From positions 186,001-250,000 of the forward strand of contig NZ_MVBD01000003.1 in NCBI RefSeq assembly GCF_002000055.1: a stretch of DNA of 64,000 bases, read 5' to 3'. The translations under genes were made by a program, and so were the position numbers. Below the pieces are notes generated by a model. It did no database searches. It was not told where the DNA came from and saw only the letters and a program-made list of their open reading frames with translations. Shown here in pieces: positions 24,424-32,355 of the stretch (the stretch's first letter is position 1; each line of letters starts with the position of its first letter). This DNA is from Marinicella sediminis. GTDB taxonomy: Bacteria > Pseudomonadota > Gammaproteobacteria > Xanthomonadales > Marinicellaceae.

Positions 24424-26577
24424 TTAGGCCAATGGTAGGTGGATGCTGATTCTGGCACCGACTGTGAGGTTTTCTGCCTCAATGGTGCCACCGTGTTCTT
24501 CGACAATTTTCTTAACGATCGCCAGTCCCAGCCCTGAACCGCCTTGTTTGGTGGTTTCGTAAGGTTCGAACACATGTTCGATGATGTCTTCGGCGAATCC
24601 ATGGCCGTTGTCGGTGATGTTTAACTGGAGTTGATTGTGGTCTGTGCGGGTGCTGATGGCGATCCTGACATCCCCTTCATCGACGCTTTCCTGGGCATTC
24701 TTAATCAGGTTGGTCAGTAATTGAGTCATCCGGCCTTTGTCGAGTAATAATTGAGGTTCGGGTTCGATCAAATCGAGTTCAAACACAATACCCGGATGAG
24801 ACAGACTGTACAGGTCGACAATTTCATTGATCAGCTGATTGAGCCCTCCCAGTTCTTTTTTCAGCTCCGGGGGTTTGGCATAGTCTGAAAAGGCATTCAC
24901 CAGGGTTTTCAGGTTTTCCACCTGAGAAACGATGGTTTGGGTGGCCCGGTTGAGGATCTCATCTTCTTCTTTTGACAATTTGCCGGCGAAACGCATGTGC
25001 ATCCGTTCGGCCGATAATTGGATTGGGGTGAGCGGATTTTTGACCTCATGTGCCAGTCTTCTGGCCACTTCACTCCAGGCGGCATCACGCTGTGCCTGAT
25101 TGATGATGGTCTGGTCATCAAACACAATCACATGACCACCGCCTTCAATTTCCTGTTCACTGATCTGCGAACCGCGGACCAGCAGGATCCGCCGCAGAGA
25201 ATCTTCTGCGATCAACACTTCCTGTTGCCAGTAATTGGTTTTGTCAGTCACTTTTTGTTTGATCAATTCAATCAAAGGCTGCAATGTTGGGTTTTTCATT
25301 GCTATGTAGTCGATGTTGCGATTGATCAGGCTGTGCTTGCCCAGATGGAGGATCTTATGGGTGGCTTCATTGCTCAGCCGGATCAGCAGATCCTGATCAA
25401 TACTGATCACACCACTGGTCAGGTGAGACAACACATTCTCAAGATATGCCCTTTGGTTCTCTGCATCACTTTGTGCGCGGTGAGCCAGTGCGCTGGAGGT
25501 GGCGATTTGTGATGACATGGAGTTGAATGACTCGATCAGTAGCCCCAGCTCATCCTTGGAATCCACCGGAATGACTTTACTGAATTTACCTTCAGTGATG
25601 TCTTTGGTTGCTTCAGACAACAGTTTAATTGGTGCCACCAACCGGCGTGCTGAAGAAAATGCCCGCAGCATGGCCAGCAACACGCTGATCAACAGCACAA
25701 TGGTCAGGATGATGTTGAAGGTGCTTTTCAGTTGTTGACGCTGATAGGTTTGTTTGTCGTACTCATGAAACTGGGTTTCGATGTTGATGGCCAGGCTTTC
25801 ATATTCTTCGGGAATTGGAAACAAGCCCTGCAGGTATCTTCTCGAACCGACGCTGGCGGTGTTATTGAAGATGGGCAAAACCACGCGGATTTGTAAGCCG
25901 GTGGCACCGGCAGGTTCAACCCGGGCATAATTGCGGTTGTTAGACACTTCGTTGAAAGTATTTTGTGGCAGGGTCGGAGAGACAAAGTTTAGGGGATCTA
26001 TGTTGCTGCTGCTGACCAGCTGTCCATCAGAGCCATAGATGGACAAAGAATTGGCTTTGGAGTTATCCAGTAAACGATCGAGGTAGATCGCCTGATTCAA
26101 TACCGGTACTTCAGAAAGTTCGGTGACCATGCTGCGGGCTTCGTTCAGATGTGCCAGGGTTTGGGTGTCCAGGAAAGTGTTGCCCAGGGTGATGGCATCA
26201 TTCAGTGCCTGGTCGGTTCGCACATCAAACCAGGAGTCGACATATTGATTGACCAGCATGGTGGCAAACAAGTACAGCACGATCACTGGAGGCAATGACA
26301 AACCGGTGAACATCAACACCATGCGGGTGGTCAGCTGAATACCGGGTTCCTTGTCTTTTCTCTTCAGGTACAACCAGACAATGCGTTGAATGATGATCAG
26401 GGTCAGGATCAATACAGCCAGGACTGATGCGGCGAACAGCCAAATGTATATCCGATTAAACTGTTCAGCTCCCTGAATGGCCCGGGCCAATAGGTATAAA
26501 GCGGTCAGCAAAGTGATCAGCAATGCCATGATGGGCAGGTTCTTGTTGAGCAACAAAGGTCGCAGCTGTTTCATCAT
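24424..26577 (-). CDS. ntrY: NtrY-like transmembrane sensor histidine kinase
   Basis: 717 residues. N-terminal membrane helices ('IMALLITLLTALYLLA', 'WLFAASVLAVLILTLIII', 'GLSLPPVIVLYLFATMLV') flank a periplasmic sensor region, then a further helix ('IILTIVLLISVLLAML'), a HAMP segment and a PAS region ('LSHLTSGVISIDQD'). The kinase core has His in 'RRLAHEVKNPLTPIQLSAE', N box 'LTNLIKNAQESVD' and G boxes 'DNGHGFAED' and 'GGSGLGLAIVK'. NtrY normally pairs with the regulator NtrX; no ntrX is adjacent. It follows DUF4390 with an ATGA overlap, as in the conserved rsmB-DUF4390-ntrY order. Confidence 0.9.
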   Translation of the reverse strand: MMKQLRPLLLNKNLPIMALLITLLTALYLLARAIQGAEQFNRIYIWLFAASVLAVLILTLIIIQRIVWLYLKRKDKEPGIQLTTRMVLMFTGLSLPPVIVLYLFATMLVNQYVDSWFDVRTDQALNDAITLGNTFLDTQTLAHLNEARSMVTELSEVPVLNQAIYLDRLLDNSKANSLSIYGSDGQLVSSSNIDPLNFVSPTLPQNTFNEVSNNRNYARVEPAGATGLQIRVVLPIFNNTASVGSRRYLQGLFPIPEEYESLAINIETQFHEYDKQTYQRQQLKSTFNIILTIVLLISVLLAMLRAFSSARRLVAPIKLLSEATKDITEGKFSKVIPVDSKDELGLLIESFNSMSSQIATSSALAHRAQSDAENQRAYLENVLSHLTSGVISIDQDLLIRLSNEATHKILHLGKHSLINRNIDYIAMKNPTLQPLIELIKQKVTDKTNYWQQEVLIAEDSLRRILLVRGSQISEQEIEGGGHVIVFDDQTIINQAQRDAAWSEVARRLAHEVKNPLTPIQLSAERMHMRFAGKLSKEEDEILNRATQTIVSQVENLKTLVNAFSDYAKPPELKKELGGLNQLINEIVDLYSLSHPGIVFELDLIEPEPQLLLDKGRMTQLLTNLIKNAQESVDEGDVRIAISTRTDHNQLQLNITDNGHGFAEDIIEHVFEPYETTKQGGSGLGLAIVKKIVEEHGGTIEAENLTVGARISIHLPLA

Positions 26578-27116
26578 GGCTGGCTACCAGGGGGTTGGCT
26601 CAGGGCTGTGCGTTGCCAGTCTGAATTGAGGTTCCAGTCCTGATCAAACACAGTTGGCAACTGCATGGTTGAGGGCAGCGCCTGTTTATCCAGGAAAAAG
26701 CGGGTTTCCACATGAGTGGCCTGTTTAAAGGCAGTGAAGCGAAACTGACTTTGCAAAGACATGTGCTCCAGTAACTGCTCCAGGGTAACAAAACTTTGTT
26801 TTTCGTCAGATCCACGATGGGTCAGTTGGTATTGCCTGCTGAGGGAAAAGTATCGCACTTGATAGGTGTTGATTTTGCTGCTGATTTCATCATCAAACCA
26901 CCAATCCACTTGCTTGAATAATTTGGCTTGCATCACAAAAGTGATGACAATCCCGTTGTTGATTGCTTCTTTGATTTTGTCTGAAATCTCCAGATCAAAC
27001 CTGGGGTTAATGAGCAGCTCAGTCTGAGTTCGTTGTTGATGGGTTTGCTGATGAGTGGCCTCTGCCAGCAACAGGCCCGGAAGCAGCAAACAGCACAACA
27101 ACCAAGATTTATTCAT
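26574..27116 (-). CDS. DUF4390 exported protein
   Basis: 180 residues from the ATG overlapping the rsmB stop (ATGA). A signal peptide 'WLLCCLLLPGLLLAEA' is followed by a beta-rich domain: 'INPRFDLEISDKIKEAINNG', 'YQVRYFSLSRQYQLTH' and 'VETRFFLDKQALPSTMQLP'. This is the pattern of DUF4390, found between rsmB and ntrY in many beta- and gammaproteobacteria. Location should be periplasmic. It may modulate the NtrY sensor domain, judging only by conserved linkage. Confidence 0.8.
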   Translation of the reverse strand: MNKSWLLCCLLLPGLLLAEATHQQTHQQRTQTELLINPRFDLEISDKIKEAINNGIVITFVMQAKLFKQVDWWFDDEISSKINTYQVRYFSLSRQYQLTHRGSDEKQSFVTLEQLLEHMSLQSQFRFTAFKQATHVETRFFLDKQALPSTMQLPTVFDQDWNLNSDWQRTALSQPPGSQP

Positions 27117-28360
27117 GATTGTTTGCTCAACAGGCAATAATAAAACCCATCCATGTCATCGGTTCCAGTGATGATTTGCTGACCATGCAGCGCAGTCCGT
27201 GCACCAGGTAGTTGTAAAGGCAATTCAGAGAAGTCAGGTTTGGATGAGAGGAATTTTTTAATTTGGCGTTCATTTTCAGAACGAAACACAGAGCACGTGG
27301 CATATAGCAGTAAGCCGCCAGGTTTCAAGAGGGCGGACATGGTTTGCAGGATGTCCTGCTGTAATGCCGTCAATGGTTTCAAGTGTTCAGCCTTTCTGGA
27401 TATTTTGATGTCCGGATTGCGGCGGACCACGCCGGTCGCACTGCACGGAACATCGAGTAATATTTTGTCATATTTTTCACCACTGTACCAAGTTTCCGGT
27501 TGGGTGGCATCTCCGCAGATCAGCTGGTGAGCTGTCAACTGCAGGCGCGTTAGGTTGCTTTTGACCTGATCTAGTCGGCCCGGTTCCTTTTCGAGGATGT
27601 CCAGAACAATGTTCGGCTGGCGTTCCAGCAGGTGACAAGATTTGCCGCCTGGTGCAGCACAGGCATCCAGTATCCGTTCACCTGGCTGCGGATCAAGGAT
27701 CATCGCAGACAATTGTGCGGCGGCATCCTGAACCGAATATTGGCCGCCGTGCAAAGCACTGTCACCGCTGGCTTTGTGGTCACTCATCAGCCAGGCTGTG
27801 GGAATCTCTGGATGTTGCTGGCCGGCCAATTGCTTAGCCGGGTTTTTATTGCGTACCCACAAGGGGGGTTTTTGGTTATTGGCCTGCAAGATTTGCAGGT
27901 AATCATCTGGCCAGTCTTTTTTTAGAATGTCAATCCACCATTGGGGATGTTCAAACTGTTCAACAGGTGTTTCTGGTTGGTAAATTTGGTCGTTGATGGC
28001 CAGGCGCAACACTTTATTGACCAATCCGCTGGCCCAGTTTTTTTTGTTCTTACGCACGGTCTTGATGGCTTCATTGACAATCGCATGATCAGGCGTTTCC
28101 ATGTAAAACTTTTGCGCCAGACTGAGGGTCAGCAATTCGCCAACCCAGAGATCCTTGAGTGGTTTTTTCAGGTGTTTTTGCCAACGGGCTGTGAGGCTGT
28201 AATGATGACGGAGTGAAACGTAGCAGGCATGTTGAATCCAGGCCTGGTCCTGCGCAGGAAGCTGATCAGGCAGTACCGATTTCATGGCTGCTTTCAGGTG
28301 CTGTCCTTTGATGACCACCTGGTACAGCACCTGTGTTGCCAGATGGCGGGTGGCTGTCAT
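27113..28360 (-). CDS. rsmB: 16S rRNA m5C967 methyltransferase RsmB
   Basis: 415 residues from the ATG overlapping the fmt stop. The N-terminal NusB-like helical domain ('RHLATQVLYQVVIKGQHL') is followed by the SAM-dependent Fmu domain. Key motifs are 'LDACAAPGGKSCHLLE', 'LDVPCSATGVVRRNPDIK' with the release cysteine, and 'YATCSVFRSENE' with the catalytic cysteine. Product family, length and the fmt-rsmB order all agree. Confidence 0.94.
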   Translation of the reverse strand: MTATRHLATQVLYQVVIKGQHLKAAMKSVLPDQLPAQDQAWIQHACYVSLRHHYSLTARWQKHLKKPLKDLWVGELLTLSLAQKFYMETPDHAIVNEAIKTVRKNKKNWASGLVNKVLRLAINDQIYQPETPVEQFEHPQWWIDILKKDWPDDYLQILQANNQKPPLWVRNKNPAKQLAGQQHPEIPTAWLMSDHKASGDSALHGGQYSVQDAAAQLSAMILDPQPGERILDACAAPGGKSCHLLERQPNIVLDILEKEPGRLDQVKSNLTRLQLTAHQLICGDATQPETWYSGEKYDKILLDVPCSATGVVRRNPDIKISRKAEHLKPLTALQQDILQTMSALLKPGGLLLYATCSVFRSENERQIKKFLSSKPDFSELPLQLPGARTALHGQQIITGTDDMDGFYYCLLSKQS

Positions 28361-29283
28361 ACCGTATACCAATCCTGTTTGGCAGCCATAAACGCGCCCA
28401 CTGGCATGCGTTTTTTGCCGGCTTTTTGCAGATCAAGTATGCTCAATTGAGCTTCGCCACATTGCACCACCAATCGTTTTTTGCTGGCTTCCACCAGGGT
28501 GCCAGGATCTGCGGTTGACGTCGATGACACCACATGGGCATGCCATAGTTTGAAGGTTTCCCCCTGGATCACCGCCTGAGTACCCGGCCAGGGGTTAAAG
28601 GCCCTGATTTGGCGTTCAATTTCAATGGCCGGAAGGTTCCAGTCAATCCTGGATTCTGTTTTCTTCAGTTTGTGTGCATAAGTGGCCTGATCATGGTCCT
28701 GAGTCTGTGCCTCAGGTAGTTGCCCTGATTCCAGCTCTGCAACACAACTGATAATGGCTTCTGCGCCCATGTGGCTCAACCGGTCATGCAATGATTGTCC
28801 AGTGTCATCGGGCCTGATATCGGTTGGATACATGTGATACACGGGTCCGGTATCCAATCCTGCTTCCATGTGCATGATGGCCACTCCGGTGGTTTCATCT
28901 CCAGCCAGAATGGCGCGGTGAATGGGGGCTGCGCCTCGCCACTTCGGCAACAGTGAAGCATGGATGTTCCAGCAGCCGTGGCGGGGAATATCCAGGATGT
29001 TTTGCGGAATGATCAATCCATAAGCCACAACCACCATCAGGTCAGGATTCAGTTGCTGTAACAGCTCAATGGTTTCCGGATCTTTCAGATTGGCCGGTTG
29101 ATGAACCGGAATACCGTGTTTTTCTGCTTCGATTTTGACCGGGGTTTTCTGTACCTGTTGGCCACGACCTTTGGGTTTGTCCGGCTGTGTAAATACCGCT
29201 TGAATGTGGTGTCCGGCAGCCACCAAACCGGCCAGCGGCGGGACTGAAAAATCTGGTGTGCCACAAAACACAATGTTCAGCAT
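28357..29283 (-). CDS. fmt: Methionyl-tRNA formyltransferase
   Basis: 308 residues. 'IVFCGTPDFSVPPLAGL' begins the formyl-folate domain. 'NIHASLLPKWRGAAPIHRAI' carries the catalytic Asn/His, and 'MEAGLDTGPV' the catalytic Asp. The C-terminal OB domain is present ('RAFNPWPGTQAV'). The ATG overlaps the tdk stop (TGATG). The usual upstream partner def (peptide deformylase) is not adjacent; thymidine kinase occupies its place. Confidence 0.95.
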   Translation of the reverse strand: MLNIVFCGTPDFSVPPLAGLVAAGHHIQAVFTQPDKPKGRGQQVQKTPVKIEAEKHGIPVHQPANLKDPETIELLQQLNPDLMVVVAYGLIIPQNILDIPRHGCWNIHASLLPKWRGAAPIHRAILAGDETTGVAIMHMEAGLDTGPVYHMYPTDIRPDDTGQSLHDRLSHMGAEAIISCVAELESGQLPEAQTQDHDQATYAHKLKKTESRIDWNLPAIEIERQIRAFNPWPGTQAVIQGETFKLWHAHVVSSTSTADPGTLVEASKKRLVVQCGEAQLSILDLQKAGKKRMPVGAFMAAKQDWYTV

Positions 29284-29900
29284 CACATGTCCTCCAATGG
29301 TAATGAGATCTGCGATGGCTTGATGCTGCCCTGATCATGAAAGATGCGTTTGTATTCAGCCCTTGAAACCGAAACATAGCGTTCGTTGCCACCAATCTGA
29401 ATCTGGGCACCCGTTTTAATGGCTTTGCCGGTTTCGTCGATGCGTACCACCATGGTGGCTTTTTTACCGGTGTGGCAGATGGTTTTGAGTTCCCTGAGTT
29501 CATCTGCCCATGCCAATAAATACTGACTGCCTTCAAACAATTCACCTTGAAAGTCGGTACGCAAGCCATAAGCCAGCACCGGCACTTGTATCTGGTCAAC
29601 AATGTCTGTCAGCTGATAAACCTGTGCTTTGCTGAGAAACTGGGCTTCATCAACCAGGATGCAATCCACAGCTGGCTGTTGACTGATCAGTTCGAACAGG
29701 TTTTCAGACTGATTGAAGATGATTGAGGGTGAGTGAATCCCAATGCGGGATTTCACCACGCCTTTTCCAAACCGGTCATCCAATGACGATGACAGGATCA
29801 GGGTTTTCATGCCGCGCTCGCGGTAATTATGACTGGATTGCAGTAAGTGCGTGGTTTTACCAGCATTCATTGCAGAGTAATAAAAGTACAGTTTGGCCAT
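29283..29900 (-). CDS. tdk: Thymidine kinase (type II)
   Basis: 205 residues. P-loop '[13 protein letters not shown]', Mg-binding 'VDEAQFLS' and the substrate lasso '[17 protein letters not shown]' identify a TK1-like thymidine kinase of nucleotide salvage. The protein has only two cysteines in total. The usual structural-zinc positions read 'ICHTGKKA' and 'YVSVSRAE' instead of CxxC-type pairs, so the zinc site appears lost. It leads the tdk-fmt-rsmB-DUF4390-ntrY-ALDH series, which is densely overlapped and probably one transcription unit. Confidence 0.92.
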   Translation of the reverse strand: MAKLYFYYSAMNAGKTTHLLQSSHNYRERGMKTLILSSSLDDRFGKGVVKSRIGIHSPSIIFNQSENLFELISQQPAVDCILVDEAQFLSKAQVYQLTDIVDQIQVPVLAYGLRTDFQGELFEGSQYLLAWADELRELKTICHTGKKATMVVRIDETGKAIKTGAQIQIGGNERYVSVSRAEYKRIFHDQGSIKPSQISLPLEDM

Positions 29901-30050
29901 GCCACAGTAGACAGTAAATGCGCCATTTTAACAGAATTCAGCGGTCAAAAGTCAGGCCTTGTTTCAGGTGATTGATTCAATCTCTGAGCCGCATTGGTTG
30001 ATGACTCAGTGCTTGTGGGTTGAAAAATTCACTGCGCCGATATTTAAAAG

Positions 30051-30059
30051 TGCTATGAT
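30051..30059 (+). promoter_or_regulatory. Extended -10 promoter of the GGDEF-EAL gene
   Basis: TGCTATGAT at 30051-30059 is an extended -10. A TTGAAA upstream (30020-30025) is too far to pair. It lies about 45 nt before the GTG start at 30104. Confidence 0.45.
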
Positions 30060-30103
30060 AATAAGGGTGTGGATGAATGCTCAACTGATACGTTATGACA
30101 TAA

Positions 30104-31987
30104 GTGGGAAAAAAATATCTGATAATCATGGTTGTTGTGGTCACGGTGATGGTGACACTGTTCATTGCGGCCAGGGGGATATACCAGTATACAACCGATC
30201 AGCACATTGATCTGCTGGATGACCAGCTCAAGTTGTGGTCTGAGCACAACAGCCTCGACAATCTATTGCATGACCATTCTCCTGATGTGCAGCCGCACAG
30301 TCCCAGCGTTACACCAGACATTCAATTTCCAGTTTTACAGTCATTCAATCCGGCCGGTTTACTGATCATTGAACATCAGCACAATCAGCCTGTGGTCCGA
30401 CATTGGTTTCCTGTGGCTGGCAATTCGGTTGATCCCGAACCACTGTTGCAAGATCTGATGCCCGTGCTGGCCAGGGACAACCCCCATGGAATGGGCCTGA
30501 CATTCAGACGGCAGGATCAGTCATACCGGGCATTGTTGATCGATGCTGCCGCAGGCAGACAGGCCGTATTGTTGGCCAGACAATCGGTCATGGTCAGTGA
30601 CTATGTGGTGTTGCTGTTGTGGATGCTGGTGATCATAGTGCTGGTTTCAGTATTGATTTATCTGGTGCATGTGTTGATTTATCAAAAGCGCAGGAAACGC
30701 TGGCTGAACATGATAAAAAACGCCAAAATTGACCCATTGACCGGATTGCCCAACCAGCATCAGTTGCAACGGGATCTGAAACACGCCAGGCACACCAACC
30801 TGGCCTTCATCAAGTTCCACAATTTCAACAGTATTCTGAACACCTATGGCCCAGCCATCACCGATGATGTGATCAGGCAGATTTCGGCCGTGATCGCAGG
30901 TTTTTCTCATCCGTTGTCAAAAAATGGTACTTGCTACCATGTTCAACAGGCGGTGTTCGCAACCCTGGAAGATCAGCAGATTTCCTATGAAAAAATTGCC
31001 CAGTTGACCAAAGACCTGGTCACGGCCATCATGACCACCCGGTACGAGGTTGGTGACGGAGAATACATTTCGGTGAATGTCACAGTGGGAGCGGTGCGTC
31101 AGAATCGGGATGCTTTTATGCTGGCCAACATGGCCTTGCAGGAAGCTGAAAGGAAGAACCTGCAGTTTTATCTGATTGATGAACATGACAGCTGGTTGCC
31201 AGAAACGTACAGGCGTGATCTGGCGCTGACTCAGGTGTTGCTTGAGGGTCTCAAAGAAGATCGCATTGTGGCTTATTATCAACCGATATTTTGTGCCAGG
31301 ACCAAGCAAGTGGTGAAATATGAATGCTTGTCCAGACTGATCGGCCGTGATGGTGAAGTGGAACTGATGCCCAATGTGTTTATTCCGTTGGCTCACCGCG
31401 CCAATGTGTATGCGCAAATCACCAAAGCCATGATTCGTCAGGCCATCAGCCTGGTCGAAGCCTACCACATCAACGTGTCTCTGAACCTCAGTGTTTCGGA
31501 TATTCACAACAGACGAACCTGTGAATACCTGTTTCATAAACTCAAAAGTTCTGGCCTGGGTCAGTACATCCAGATCGAACTGTTGGAAAATGAGGCCATC
31601 ATTGAAACTGACGACATCATCGAATTCATTGGGGAGCTGAAGTCCATTGGCTGTCGGGTGGGCATGGATGATCTGGGTAAAGGTCATTCCAATATTGAAC
31701 GGCTGATTAATTTACCAATTGATTATGTCAAAATCGATCGTTCCATCATGGAAAACGTAACGCACAACCTGGAGATGCAGAATGTGGCCAGAGGAATTGT
31801 CAAACTGGCTCACAAAAAGGGCCTGGAAGTGGTGGCTGAATACTGCTCCACCAGGGCCTTGACACAACTGGCCATAGATCTCGGGGTGGATTATTTGCAA
31901 GGATTCTATCTGGGTAAACCCGGTCCCTACGAATTTGAAGTTAATGCAGACGCTGACAAGCCGCTTTCATCACAAACGGTGCAGTGA
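30104..31987 (+). CDS. Membrane-anchored protein with degenerate GGDEF and probably active EAL domain
   Basis: 627 residues from GTG (an ATG at 30128 is the alternative). There are two membrane helices (about 7-22 and 167-193), with a periplasmic region between them. The GGDEF domain begins 'KIDPLTGLPNQHQLQRDL', but the active-site motif reads 'VQQAVF' instead of GGDEF, so cyclase activity is unlikely. The EAL domain has 'YECLSRL' in place of EAL but keeps the metal- and substrate-binding residues: 'LNLSVSD', 'IELLENEAI', 'MDDLGKGHSN', 'YVKIDRS', 'VVAEYC' and 'YLQGFYLGKP'. A c-di-GMP phosphodiesterase role is likely. No partner genes are nearby. Confidence 0.85.
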   Translation: MGKKYLIIMVVVVTVMVTLFIAARGIYQYTTDQHIDLLDDQLKLWSEHNSLDNLLHDHSPDVQPHSPSVTPDIQFPVLQSFNPAGLLIIEHQHNQPVVRHWFPVAGNSVDPEPLLQDLMPVLARDNPHGMGLTFRRQDQSYRALLIDAAAGRQAVLLARQSVMVSDYVVLLLWMLVIIVLVSVLIYLVHVLIYQKRRKRWLNMIKNAKIDPLTGLPNQHQLQRDLKHARHTNLAFIKFHNFNSILNTYGPAITDDVIRQISAVIAGFSHPLSKNGTCYHVQQAVFATLEDQQISYEKIAQLTKDLVTAIMTTRYEVGDGEYISVNVTVGAVRQNRDAFMLANMALQEAERKNLQFYLIDEHDSWLPETYRRDLALTQVLLEGLKEDRIVAYYQPIFCARTKQVVKYECLSRLIGRDGEVELMPNVFIPLAHRANVYAQITKAMIRQAISLVEAYHINVSLNLSVSDIHNRRTCEYLFHKLKSSGLGQYIQIELLENEAIIETDDIIEFIGELKSIGCRVGMDDLGKGHSNIERLINLPIDYVKIDRSIMENVTHNLEMQNVARGIVKLAHKKGLEVVAEYCSTRALTQLAIDLGVDYLQGFYLGKPGPYEFEVNADADKPLSSQTVQ

Positions 31988-32034
31988 CTTTCTGTTAATA
32001 TGTGGCTCCAATCACCAGGCGTCCATTTTTTTGC

Positions 32035-32355
32035 ATGAATTATCAACACATCCAGGTCTTCATCAGTTGCCAGAATAAGTCAGAAGCCAAAAAATTGGTT
32101 GAATCTTTGTTGGCAGACCAGATAATTGCCTGTGCACAAATTTTGCCTGAAGTGGAATCTTTTTATCGCTGGAAAGGTCAGATCGTCAATGATCAGGAAT
32201 GTTTGCTGTTGCTGAAAACCCGGCATCGGCATTTTTCTGCAATTGAACAACTGGTCAGAGAAGGGCACAGTTATGATGTGCCGGAAATCATTGCTGTCCC
32301 GCTGGTGGACGGCTCAACAGACTATTTAAAGTGGATCGATGAACAAACTGAATAA
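32035..32355 (+). CDS. cutA: CutA-family protein
   Basis: 106 residues from the ATG giving 'MNYQHIQVFIS'. CutA signatures are 'ACAQILPEVESFYRWKGQI', 'ECLLLLKTRH' and 'SYDVPEIIAVPLVDGSTDYL'. A trimeric ferredoxin-like fold is expected. The family is linked to divalent-cation tolerance, though the molecular role is unclear. It overlaps dsbD by 17 nt; the cutA-dsbD order is conserved. Confidence 0.92.
   Translation: MNYQHIQVFISCQNKSEAKKLVESLLADQIIACAQILPEVESFYRWKGQIVNDQECLLLLKTRHRHFSAIEQLVREGHSYDVPEIIAVPLVDGSTDYLKWIDEQTE

Noticed and set aside
30917-31687. 256-codon minus-strand frame in the GGDEF-EAL gene
   Set aside because: Antisense shadow; the plus strand encodes recognisable catalytic motifs throughout.
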